Of a DNA stretch of 38,064 nucleotides, positions 25,438 to 33,789 are shown piece by piece; position 1 is the first letter of the stretch; each line of letters opens with the position of its first letter. The notes below the pieces were generated by a model that was not told the origin of the DNA, did no database searches, and saw only the letters and a program-made list of their open reading frames with translations. This DNA comes from Nostoc sp. CCCryo 231-06. Lineage in GTDB: Bacteria > Cyanobacteriota > Cyanobacteriia > Cyanobacteriales > Nostocaceae. Location: NCBI GenBank assembly GCA_023522315.1, contig JAHCSU010000264.1:1-38064 (forward strand), given 5' to 3'. The translations under genes were made by a program, and so were the position numbers.

Positions 25438-25563
25438 TTCTTCGGGTTATCATCAGGGCTTTCAATCAGGCTAATTAATTAAATAGGTGAAATTGTTTAA
25501 GCTTCGCAACTGCTAGCCTTACAAGCTATATTGCAGTTAGTCAATAAATTAGGAAAAACATTT

Positions 25564-26247
25564 GTGTTTCCCCTCTACGATGAAAATCCGACACGAGCCA
25601 CCCCGTATTTCACCTATGGGTTAATTGGCATGAATATTTTAGTTTTTCTTCACGAGGTGAGGCTGTTAAATGCATCGTCAAATGTACAATTGAATCAGTT
25701 TTTAAGTCAGTATGCAGTAATACCTCAAGAGTTAACTACCAATTGGAGTGGAGAGTGGATAACATTATTTACATCGCAATTTTTACACGGTGGTTGGTGG
25801 CACTTAATCTCGAATATGGTGTTTCTCTGGATTTTTGGCAACAATATTGAAGATAGATTGGGTCATGTTAAATATCTAATTTTTTATTTAGCGTGTGGTG
25901 CTTTAGCTGCCTTGTGTCAATGGTTTATTGGCATGAATTCTGAGATTCCTTCCTTGGGAGCAAGCGGCGCAATTTCTGGTGTTTTAGGTGCTTACATTAT
26001 CCGCTTTCCCCATGCTAGAGTCATGACCCTAGTATTTTTGGGGTTTTTCATCACCACAATCAGAGTGCCAGCATTAGTAATAATTGGACTTTTCATTGTC
26101 CAAAATGTGATATCCGGTCTTGCTACCCTGCAAACAGCCGCTAATATGAGCGTGGAAACTGGTGGAGTTGCCTACTGGGCGCACATAGGTGGTTTTGTTT
26201 TTGGGGTAATTATCGCTCCCTTGTTTGGATTGTTTAGACAGGATTAA
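25564..26247 (+). CDS. second rhomboid family protease (tandem paralogue)
   Basis: I place the start at GTG 25564, preceded by AGGAAAAAC, because the resulting N-terminus (VFPLYDENPTRATPYFTYGL) aligns to the start of the first rhomboid; a TTG at 25531 would add 11 unmatched residues. The 227-aa protein has FLHGGWWHLISNMVFLWIFG, GASGAISG with Ser134, and YWAHIGGF with His207, so both catalytic residues are kept. It is 126 bases after its paralogue and arose by tandem duplication, with clear divergence in the loop between helices 1 and 2. The substrate is unknown. Confidence 0.92.
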   Translation: MFPLYDENPTRATPYFTYGLIGMNILVFLHEVRLLNASSNVQLNQFLSQYAVIPQELTTNWSGEWITLFTSQFLHGGWWHLISNMVFLWIFGNNIEDRLGHVKYLIFYLACGALAALCQWFIGMNSEIPSLGASGAISGVLGAYIIRFPHARVMTLVFLGFFITTIRVPALVIIGLFIVQNVISGLATLQTAANMSVETGGVAYWAHIGGFVFGVIIAPLFGLFRQD

Positions 26248-26321
26248 CTACAAAATTACAATTAGCTAAACATTTGTTACCTATAATCCTCTGCGTATCC
26301 TTTGCGTTGACGCCAACCTAC

Positions 26322-28496
26322 TTAATTTTTGTTGGCACCTGCTGAAAGTTCTTCTGATTCTTCTGCCCTAGATGTAAATGTTGATGATTCTACGACTTGT
26401 TCAGGTAAAGAAACAATGATATCAGTGCCATTGATAATTACCCCTAATAACCCCAGTTCCGATTCAACTAATTGATCAATAGCTTCACCTAACATGTTCT
26501 CTTGTGTATAGTGTGGTCGCGTCACAAGTACCATGCCATCGCTGTAGGGTTGGATTAACAAAGGGTCATTAGATATACTAAGTGGACTAGTATCTAAAAT
26601 AACCATATCAAAACGTTCGCGCACATCCTCCATCAACCGCCGCATTTCGCTGGATTCAAGAATAGCAGCAGATTGCCGCACAGGGCCAGGGCTGGGAAGG
26701 ATGTATAAATTTTCTACATCAGGAACTAAACGAATACATTCACTTAAGTTAGCGTAATAACGCAGGGGTTCAATAGTGGCATCGGGGTCAGGAATTACAT
26801 TCAGCGATGCACAACGAGAAGGCGATCGCAAATCTGTTTCGATAATCAAGGTTCTTTTACCAGCACGGGCTGAAGCTATACCCAAGTTATAAGCACTTGC
26901 CGTTTTACCCTCTAGGCTACTGGTGCTAGTAATTAACACTACCTTTAAGGCTTTACCACCAATCCGGCGCAGATTACTACGGAATTTCTCATAAAATTCT
27001 AAATAAGGAGAATCAGCAGAAAGTACTACAGGCACTGCATCTTGAGGCAAATCATCAACTGGCATTAAAGGCAATTCTCCCAACAGTGCCACTTCTCGTT
27101 GCTTGAGGCTCTCGCGGATATCCTCCCTGGTTTTGAAAGTACCTTCCAGCGCTCCCAACAAAAATATCACCCCGCCACCAATCAACACACCTAACAAACC
27201 ACCCACAGCAAGGGTTACAGGTACACTCTTAGGGGATTTGATGTCCGCAGTCGCTGTGGGGCGTCTGGCAATGCTGAGGCTGCTGGTAGTTTCTGCCTCT
27301 GCGGTTTTAGCATCGGTTAGCTTCGCCTGCATTTGGTCATAGATGGCTTTTTTAAGTCCAACCTCTTGTTCTAAACGCGATCGCTCTAATTGCTTATTGG
27401 GTATCAGAGAATACTCTCGCCGTAGTTGCGCTTCTTGTTGGATTTCTTGCGTTAGTTGTTGTTCCAGTGTCTCCCGTTGGGTTTGCAAAGACACCATTTG
27501 GTTTGCCAACTGCTGGCGGGCTGGATCTAAGCTACTTTGGGCGCGAATACCTGCAACGCTACCCCGAAGCGGAGCCGCCGTTCCATCGCCACCTAATACC
27601 TCCGCAGCCCGTTGTTGCAGCAATTCCTCAGCAGCTTGTTTCTGACGCAGCAATTGAACCATCGTTGGGTGTTCTGGTCGCAAATCTTTCCTGAGTACAG
27701 CAATTTGCGACTCACTTTGATAAATTTGCGATCGCAAGTTACCAATAATTGGATCGGCGCTCAAAGCTGAAGAAATATAAGCCTGTCCGACTGTTAAGCC
27801 TAACTTATTTTGTAAACTCTTAACTTGACCATCAACCCCAGAAATAGTTAATTGAATTTGCCGTTGTAGATTTTGGCTGGCAGTAATAGCGCTTAATAAG
27901 CTGCCATTCTCAGCCGCTAATATTGCCGTTCGCTCTATGCGATCGTACTGTTCCAGCTTCTTTTCGGCAATTTGCAATTCCCGTTTAGCTTGTGGTAAGC
28001 GCTCGTTAATCTTTTGAATAATTGCTTGTAATCGCCCAGTATTGATGTCACTGCTCAACTTAATCATTGATTGCATCAATTCAGTCAAGACCTCTATGGC
28101 TCGTTTGGGGTCTCTATCTACATATTTCAGTTCAAAGGTACTTGTTTCTAAATCTCCAGTCTTGGGATTTTTTTTAGGTAAAGAAAGGACAATACTTGAA
28201 CCGAGTTGTTTCGGCTTGATATTTACTTTCTCTGCCACTGTGGCAAGTATCTGGTTTGATAATAAAACATCCTCATTTAGTTCCTTTCCTTGCTGTTGGA
28301 TTTGACTACCAGTTGCAGAGAAAGAAACTGGTGGGCCAGCATAGGTAAGTGCGGCAGATGCTATGTAGTTAGTCGGTGGTTCTGGCTGCATAGCCACTAC
28401 CGTTGACCCCACTACGACTAAACCAAAACTAGCTAGTCCAATCCACTTGTATTTTTCAAAAGCAATAAGATAGCGTTTAACAATTGGTGGAGTCAT
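26322..28496 (-). CDS. second Wzc-like protein, without a C-terminal tyrosine cluster
   Basis: The 724-aa protein has the same plan as the first Wzc: TM1 about 18-36, long coiled coil about 150-400, TM2 about 427-449, then an ATPase with Walker A STSSLEGKT (524-532), a Walker A' TLIIETDLR (549-557) where the first Asp is Glu, and Walker B DMVILDTSP (630-638). The C-terminus (EQVVESSTFTSRAEESEELS) has no tyrosine at all, so it cannot be tail-phosphorylated like a normal BY-kinase. Residues about 307-316 (AAPLRGSVAG) are encoded by a GC-rich palindrome that looks like an inserted small repeat. It follows the Wza-like gene and probably sets chain length for the exosortase-linked polysaccharide. 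Confidence 0.88.
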   Translation of the reverse strand: MTPPIVKRYLIAFEKYKWIGLASFGLVVVGSTVVAMQPEPPTNYIASAALTYAGPPVSFSATGSQIQQQGKELNEDVLLSNQILATVAEKVNIKPKQLGSSIVLSLPKKNPKTGDLETSTFELKYVDRDPKRAIEVLTELMQSMIKLSSDINTGRLQAIIQKINERLPQAKRELQIAEKKLEQYDRIERTAILAAENGSLLSAITASQNLQRQIQLTISGVDGQVKSLQNKLGLTVGQAYISSALSADPIIGNLRSQIYQSESQIAVLRKDLRPEHPTMVQLLRQKQAAEELLQQRAAEVLGGDGTAAPLRGSVAGIRAQSSLDPARQQLANQMVSLQTQRETLEQQLTQEIQQEAQLRREYSLIPNKQLERSRLEQEVGLKKAIYDQMQAKLTDAKTAEAETTSSLSIARRPTATADIKSPKSVPVTLAVGGLLGVLIGGGVIFLLGALEGTFKTREDIRESLKQREVALLGELPLMPVDDLPQDAVPVVLSADSPYLEFYEKFRSNLRRIGGKALKVVLITSTSSLEGKTASAYNLGIASARAGKRTLIIETDLRSPSRCASLNVIPDPDATIEPLRYYANLSECIRLVPDVENLYILPSPGPVRQSAAILESSEMRRLMEDVRERFDMVILDTSPLSISNDPLLIQPYSDGMVLVTRPHYTQENMLGEAIDQLVESELGLLGVIINGTDIIVSLPEQVVESSTFTSRAEESEELSAGANKN

Positions 28497-28512
28497 GGCA
28501 GGGACATATAGA

Positions 28513-28539
28513 ATCAGTTATTAGTTATCAGTTATCAGC
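28513..28539. repeat. heptamer tandem repeat (TTATYAG)
   Basis: About four copies of a 7-base unit, TTATTAG/TTATCAG, lie just upstream of the second Wzc-like gene. Heptamer tandem repeats of this sort are common between genes of filamentous cyanobacteria. Confidence 0.7.
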
Positions 28540-28607
28540 TTTATATTTGTCACCCTCATATTCTCCTCTTTCACATCCGGTAACAATCAGTGAAGAGGTA
28601 AGAGTCA

Positions 28608-29963
28608 CTAATTTCGCCTGCCACCGAAGTCGTCAAAAAATCGGAGAAAAGACTGGACATTGAAGAAGGGTTGAGTAATGGTAGTCAAGAAATTAGTAAT
28701 TCTACCGATGAGGTTCCGACCAACAACAAGAACATCATTGTCTTGAAGCGCCACATTTTGAGATGCATCGCCTCCTAGAGCTTTTTTCGCATCAAGTTTC
28801 TGGGTAACAGCTTTACCTTGTTCAGGATCAAAGCGAACCAGAGCGATATCTCGGAGATTAGCAGTGTCGAGATTTACTCCTCCCAAAGCATCTACAAATG
28901 TACTCCCGTTAGGTAGTGCTTGAATGGCAAGACCTCCGGCAGCGTAGTTTAAAACTCGGACTCTAATCTGTGGTGTAGCTAAGGATGAACGTGCTACCAA
29001 ATTGCGGTCATAATCGTCATTATTACCAACTTCACGACGGGGAACGAGGATCGCATCTCCGTCTTGTAAGCGTAAGTTAGGGATTGAACCGCCATTTTGC
29101 AGTGCTGCATATAAATCAATAGTTTGTGAAATCACAGAACCATCGATTAACTTCCGGCGTACTTGCACTTGTCGCAGGTCTGCATTTAACGTTGAACCAC
29201 CAGATATTAGCAAGGCATCAGCAACGCGGGGTGTTGTTGAGTTAATTGGATAAATTCCTGGTCGAAATATTTCTCCGCTAATGGTAACTTGAACTGGTCG
29301 CGTTCCTGCCAAAGATACTACTACGATTGGATCGGGTAAAATGCTACTTAAACCCAAGCGAATTTTTTCTTGAGCTTCTTCCAAAGTTAAGCCTTGTAAT
29401 GACACCGTTCCCACTTGTGGCACTACGATGTTGCCTTCGGGACTAATTACAGCTTGAAAACTTAAGTCTTGACGCTGCGTTGCCAAGGCTAAAACTATTA
29501 CTGGATCAACCACATAACGATTTAAACCCAAGCGAATTTTTTCTTGAGCTTCTTCTAAAGTTAAGCCTTGTAAGGAAACTTTTCCCAGTAGCGGCACCAC
29601 AATATTCCCTTCTGGGTTGATTGAAGCTTGAAAACTCAAATCTGGAAAGCGCTGCACCGAAACGCTAATTCCATCTCCTATTCCTAAGCGGTACGGCCCA
29701 GGAGGACGCTGAAGCACAACGCCAATTGCATCTCCTGGCCCCAAGAGATAGCGACTGAGTTGGGGGGAAATTTCGTTATTTGCAGGAGGCACAACCTCAG
29801 TACCTGGCACAGGTGCAGGGGGTTGCCTTGGTGATTGTCCTTGAGGTGGAAAAGGCTGGGCAACAACAAGCTGGATAGGTGCTGTTAAAAAAACTCCTAC
29901 TTGAAGACTGACAAAACACAGGGCGCTGAATGCACGCATATAAGAACTTTGATCTATGAACAT
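28608..29963 (-). CDS. Wza-like polysaccharide export protein with an internally duplicated domain
   Basis: The 451-aa outer-membrane or periplasmic export protein has a signal peptide (Met1 or Met9 start; core FSALCFVSLQVGVFLTAPI), then a Pro-rich linker. The polysaccharide-export domain appears repeated: YLLGPGDAIGVVLQRP (72-87) and YRLGIGDGISVSVQRFP (91-107), and a 58-residue unit DLSFQASINPEGNIVVP plus VSLQGLTLEEAQEKIRLGL at 108-165, again at 166-223. SLBB-type domains follow (VQVTISGEIFRPGIYPIN, and about 330-420). Wza-like proteins form the channel for polysaccharide across the outer membrane. It sits between the exosortase partner and the Wzc-like gene. Confidence 0.9.
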   Translation of the reverse strand: MFIDQSSYMRAFSALCFVSLQVGVFLTAPIQLVVAQPFPPQGQSPRQPPAPVPGTEVVPPANNEISPQLSRYLLGPGDAIGVVLQRPPGPYRLGIGDGISVSVQRFPDLSFQASINPEGNIVVPLLGKVSLQGLTLEEAQEKIRLGLNRYVVDPVIVLALATQRQDLSFQAVISPEGNIVVPQVGTVSLQGLTLEEAQEKIRLGLSSILPDPIVVVSLAGTRPVQVTISGEIFRPGIYPINSTTPRVADALLISGGSTLNADLRQVQVRRKLIDGSVISQTIDLYAALQNGGSIPNLRLQDGDAILVPRREVGNNDDYDRNLVARSSLATPQIRVRVLNYAAGGLAIQALPNGSTFVDALGGVNLDTANLRDIALVRFDPEQGKAVTQKLDAKKALGGDASQNVALQDNDVLVVGRNLIGRITNFLTTITQPFFNVQSFLRFFDDFGGRRN

Positions 29964-30173
29964 CGGTGCAGGAAAACTGAGATAAAAAGTAGTCGCGCCG
30001 AGTGGTAATTTTACTTAAAAAATATCCTAAACGTTTCTTTTATCTGCAAGTATTTTACCAACAAAAAGTAGAAAAATTTTACCAATTTTAATTTCTAACA
30101 TCATATTTTTAACCTGAACGTGATTATAGAGATACAACTGAAGAATTTTGTACAAATGCATCTGTAACAGACT

Positions 30174-30896
30174 CTACAAAGAGTCTGCTATTAATTTAGC
30201 TTGTACTGTTTTTCCAATAGACTGTGCTAAAGGCCAAGATGTTTCTACCTGCCCCAAAGGTTCCATTGGAATCAGAATACTTACCCCCACCCAAGGAGTA
30301 CGTTGCTTACGCCACTGGGCCAATTGATCCGCCAAGAACCAGTGGAAAGGTGATGGATTTCCGCCCCCTGGCATAGCGTACCATTGCAAGACAGCGAAGG
30401 TTTGCTGTGGTGTGACGGCGCGAAAGAACCTAGCTTCTACTTTAGTTTCAACCTTAGATATCAACTTTACAGGCGGTTGCACAGTAAATTCAGCAGAACG
30501 ATATTGAGCTATATCCCACTTTCCCCAGCGTGACCTTCCCCAGCCGTTAACGTCTGTCCACTCTACCTCTGGTTGATCCATAGGGCCATTTTGCGGCAGC
30601 AAAAGCAGGATTGCCTGGGATTCGGAACCTTCTTTTTTAAGTATCTGCAAAGACCATTTATGTTCGCCAATTTGCTGTTCTGCTTGTTCAATAGTTTGCC
30701 AACCAGGAAGGACTAACCCAGCATTGCGGATCTGTTTTAACTCCTTGAGGGTGGTAACAGGTGGCGGCTGTTTCCATTGCCAGCGTCCTGTCAGGTATCC
30801 GGGAACCCCTCCTATTGCCAACAAGAGTAGCAATAACAAAAGTGCTGCCACCTGACTCAATTGGTTTTCCTTAAAAAACTTGGAGAAAGAAATCAT
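30174..30896 (-). CDS. cyanoexosortase system-associated protein (probably type B)
   Basis: The 240-aa protein has one N-terminal membrane helix (QVAALLLLLLLLAIGGVPGY, about 15-34) and an exported domain with TTLKELKQIRNAGLVLPGW, EHKWSLQILKKEG and later FFRAVTPQQTFAVLQWYAMP. This matches the pattern I know for proteins encoded next to cyanoexosortases, comparable in position to EpsI in other exosortase loci. It follows the exosortase gene by 146 bases on the same strand. It may help process or present substrates or polysaccharide; the exact role is not known. The split between type A and type B partners is from memory and needs a profile search. Confidence 0.75.
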   Translation of the reverse strand: MISFSKFFKENQLSQVAALLLLLLLLAIGGVPGYLTGRWQWKQPPPVTTLKELKQIRNAGLVLPGWQTIEQAEQQIGEHKWSLQILKKEGSESQAILLLLPQNGPMDQPEVEWTDVNGWGRSRWGKWDIAQYRSAEFTVQPPVKLISKVETKVEARFFRAVTPQQTFAVLQWYAMPGGGNPSPFHWFLADQLAQWRKQRTPWVGVSILIPMEPLGQVETSWPLAQSIGKTVQAKLIADSL

Positions 30897-31018
30897 CAGT
30901 AAAATTTATAATACTTAGGCAAAATTTTACTTCATAAAATCGCACCATGAGTTCAGTAATATTTATGAGTAGAGAAGAAGCAGAGGGCAGGGGTAGCAGG
31001 GGAAGAATTTTTAACTCT

Positions 31019-31050
31019 TGACAAATGACCAATGACCAATGACTAATGAC
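31019..31050. repeat. heptamer tandem repeat (TGACCAA) overlapping the exosortase stop codon
   Basis: Units TGACAAA, TGACCAA, TGACCAA, TGACTAA and a partial TGAC follow one another. The exosortase stop codon (complement of 31043-31045) lies inside the fourth unit, so the repeat ends that gene. Confidence 0.75.
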
Positions 31051-31939
31051 TTTCCCCTTCTTGCTGAGTTTTCAAAGATTCTGAAAAATAGCTATTAATC
31101 CAATTCAGTAAGGGCACTAATGACACCAGCATACAAGCTGAATAGAGATCGCCACCCCAACCATCATGCAGCCATTTAAAAGCCGCTTCTTGACCTGTGC
31201 CGTGAAAGAAAGTCAGTAAAGTATTACGAATGATATTGGCACAAGTACTAACGATCGCAGCAAGAGATAAAAACGTTATAACTGTGCGACGTGAAGACAA
31301 AGCATCTGTCCAATAAAGCAGCATCAAGCCGACGTAGAGAGTAGTAAACAACATTTTTAGCCCTGCACAATAGGGGGCAACTTCTACAATCCGTCCTCCC
31401 ACGTAGAGATTTATTTCATCTACGGTTACGTCCATACCAAATTGATTCAGTATAAAGCCTGCTGTACCAGCAATGAAGCTTTGAAGGGGCAGTGTATAGG
31501 GAGCAATGAGATAGGGTACTGCCGTTGGGGTTGCCAAAAATACTAGTAGCAGAGGGAATCCTTGCGATCGCAAACCTGCTATTCCCTTAAACCACAAGCA
31601 TAATCCTGCTAGTATAACGGGCAAGGAAAGGTTAACCCACTCTGTAACACCACTAAGATAAAACACTGCCCCGAATAACAAGAATACAGGGCCCAAGGGA
31701 TGGATCGTATCTGGTAAACGTTTCCACTTTTTCCGGTTCATCCAGCCGAGATAAGCCGCAAATGGTAAGCCAATAATCCCGTGGCTGAAATATTCGTGTT
31801 CTGTACTGATATTTTTGTTCAGCCAACCATCTAACCAGTGAAGCAATATAGGTGCATAAAGCAGCAGCAAAACGCCTAAAATAGCTAGATTTAATAATTC
31901 TGAGGCGTTTCTGTTTTTAACTTGTTGCTGGAGTGCCAT
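31043..31939 (-). CDS. cyanoexosortase, probably type B
   Basis: The 298-aa integral membrane protein has about eight helices and all three catalytic residues of the exosortase/archaeosortase family: Cys191 in VAPYCAGLKMLF, Arg238 in NIIRNTLLTFFHG and His258 in WLHDGWGG. The N-terminal EHEYFSHGIIGLPFAAYLGW block is typical of the family. Exosortases cleave and attach PEP-CTERM-type proteins at the membrane, and their genes sit with extracellular-polysaccharide genes, as here. It is preceded by an aminotransferase and followed by its associated protein, Wza- and Wzc-like proteins. The type B call is by memory of cyanobacterial examples. I found no PEP-CTERM substrate in this window. Confidence 0.88.
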   Translation of the reverse strand: MALQQQVKNRNASELLNLAILGVLLLLYAPILLHWLDGWLNKNISTEHEYFSHGIIGLPFAAYLGWMNRKKWKRLPDTIHPLGPVFLLFGAVFYLSGVTEWVNLSLPVILAGLCLWFKGIAGLRSQGFPLLLVFLATPTAVPYLIAPYTLPLQSFIAGTAGFILNQFGMDVTVDEINLYVGGRIVEVAPYCAGLKMLFTTLYVGLMLLYWTDALSSRRTVITFLSLAAIVSTCANIIRNTLLTFFHGTGQEAAFKWLHDGWGGDLYSACMLVSLVPLLNWINSYFSESLKTQQEGESH

Positions 31940-32011
31940 GATTTTCAGTAATTCAAAAACTGTGAGGGTTGTTATTTGTCATTTGTCATTGGCCAATAAT
32001 TAATAGTTCTT

Positions 32012-32040
32012 CTCCCCTGCCTCCCCTGCCTCCCCTGCCT
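32012..32040. repeat. 9-bp tandem repeat (CTCCCCTGC x3)
   Basis: Three full copies and the start of a fourth lie directly before the stop codon of the aminotransferase (complement of 32046-32048). Just outside, at 31974-31990, are TTGTCATTTGTCATT-type heptamers. Such repeats are spacer structures with no clear function. Confidence 0.75.
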
Positions 32041-32045
32041 CTTGT

Positions 32046-33239
32046 TCAGGCTACCACGCTGCCAAGGTCAGCAGGAGAGGGTTCATCTGTTTTATAAGTT
32101 GTTGAGACTGCATGAGCGATCGCAGCTACAACTTCTTTAACTTGGCTACTGCTCAAACCAGGATACATCGGTAATGATAATATTTGCTGTGATAGTTTTT
32201 CTGCTTGGGGAAAATCTCCAGGCTGATAGCCTAAGTTGGTGAATGCCGGTTGGAGATGACAAGGAATTGGGTAGTGAATGCCAGTTTGAATTCCTACTGC
32301 TGTGAGTTTTTCTTGGAGTTGCTGGCGTTCTATGGGGCAAGAATCATCAACTCTAATCACATAAAGATGATACACATGGCCTGTATCACTTTGGTTTTCC
32401 ATAGGGATAATACCAGCAGTTGCCAAGGGTGCTAGTTCTTTATCATACTGCTGGGCAATAGTCAAGCGATCGCGATTCCACTGTGACAAATATGGTAGTT
32501 TTTGGTATAAGACTGCTGCTTGTAAAGTATCCAAGCGGCTATTCGTACCTGATTCAGTATGAAAATACTTTTGCGATGCACCATAATTTCGCAAGCGCAT
32601 CATCTTCTGGGCTACATCTGAATCTTGTGTCAGCAGCATTCCTCCATCCCCAAATGCTCCCAAATTCTTGCTGGGATAGAAACTAAAAGCTGCTGCTATT
32701 CCGACTGAACCAGCGTGATATCCGTCTCTTTCGGCGAGGTGTGCTTGTGCGGCATCTTCAAAAATTAGTAGTTTGTATGTATCGGCAAAGTTCAATAGTT
32801 CATGTGGTGATACCATTTGACCATAGAGATGCACAGGAATAATTGCTTTGGTATGAGGCGTAATTGCCTTTGCTGCTTCTCTTAAGTCAATTAAAGCTGT
32901 TTGGCTCACGCAATCTACCAGAATTGGCTTCGCGCCAGCCCGTTGTACCCCAATTAAGGTTGCTATAAAAGTGTTTACTGGTAAAATCACTTCATCGCCA
33001 GCACCAATATTACACGCTTGCAATCCGAGAGCGATCGCATCTGTTCCTGATGCAACACCAACTCCATAAGCTGCCCCAGATGCTGCCGCAAATGCTGCTT
33101 CAAAATCTGAGACTGCTTGCCCTAAAATAAAATCTCCCTGTTCCAATACAGATTGGATTGCATGTTGCAATTGCGTTTGAATTGGTTCGTGTTGTAATTT
33201 CAGGTCTACAAAAGGAACTCTAATGTTCATTTTATTCAT
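32046..33239 (-). CDS. DegT/DnrJ/EryC1/StrS family aminotransferase
   Basis: The start ATG 33239 has GAGGA nine bases upstream; a TTG at 33245 is less likely. The 397-aa PLP enzyme has the family blocks VPFVDLKLQHEPI (start), GVGVASGTDAIALGLQA (about 59-75), EVILPVNTFIATLIGVQRAG, IFEDAAQAHLAE (Asp/Gln contacts) and AFSFYPSKNLGAFGDGGML, where Lys191 should bind PLP, and a C-terminal GIQTGIHYPIPCHLQPAF. Members transfer an amino group to keto-sugar nucleotides, so it likely makes an amino sugar for the polysaccharide. It heads the exosortase-linked run and is divergent from the GAF-domain gene across a roughly 550-base gap. Confidence 0.92.
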   Translation of the reverse strand: MNKMNIRVPFVDLKLQHEPIQTQLQHAIQSVLEQGDFILGQAVSDFEAAFAAASGAAYGVGVASGTDAIALGLQACNIGAGDEVILPVNTFIATLIGVQRAGAKPILVDCVSQTALIDLREAAKAITPHTKAIIPVHLYGQMVSPHELLNFADTYKLLIFEDAAQAHLAERDGYHAGSVGIAAAFSFYPSKNLGAFGDGGMLLTQDSDVAQKMMRLRNYGASQKYFHTESGTNSRLDTLQAAVLYQKLPYLSQWNRDRLTIAQQYDKELAPLATAGIIPMENQSDTGHVYHLYVIRVDDSCPIERQQLQEKLTAVGIQTGIHYPIPCHLQPAFTNLGYQPGDFPQAEKLSQQILSLPMYPGLSSSQVKEVVAAIAHAVSTTYKTDEPSPADLGSVVA

Positions 33240-33429
33240 TACCAATTGTCCTCAAAAATATTTCCTCAGATCGGAAAAATAGAAAAGCCTGCACAATTTT
33301 CACCATGAAATTGTAATAGGTTTAATCTATTGGATCGAGACTTATATAAACTATCTAGGATTGTCAGGCATTAATGCTAGCTGTTATAAGTAATAATTGC
33401 TATAAAAATTACACTACTAAAATTAATCT

Positions 33430-33443
33430 AAGTAAATTTACTT
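33430..33443. promoter_or_regulatory. perfect 14-bp palindrome in the divergent promoter region
   Basis: The gap 33240-33789 separates the aminotransferase operon (-) from the GAF-domain gene (+) and should carry both promoters. AAGTAAATTTACTT is a perfect palindrome near its middle and could be an operator, but it is AT-rich and could arise by chance. Otherwise the gap is AT-rich and I see no gene in it. Confidence 0.35.
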
Positions 33444-33789
33444 TGGATATGCCAGTAAGAATTTTTCCTTCTGTACATAAAGAATGACAGCTCCTTTGTA
33501 TTGTGTCCTTAGTATTAGCTTACCCTGGCTGAATCCAAATCTAACGCAGTCTGGCTATAAAATCCTAAGCAATAAAGGCTACACCAGCGCTAAACAAAGA
33601 ATATTCAGCAGATGTAAGTAGTAACTTGTGGATACCGCGTCGCCGACTTAATGTAAGGGATAAAAATTTTTACTCGAAATTTGTTTGTCAGAGGCAAAAT
33701 TAGGGAATGCTTAAAAATAGTAATTGATAACCTAGAAATAGGGCTTATATCAATTGCAGTATCAAGAAATTATTAAGGTAGCAGTGGCA

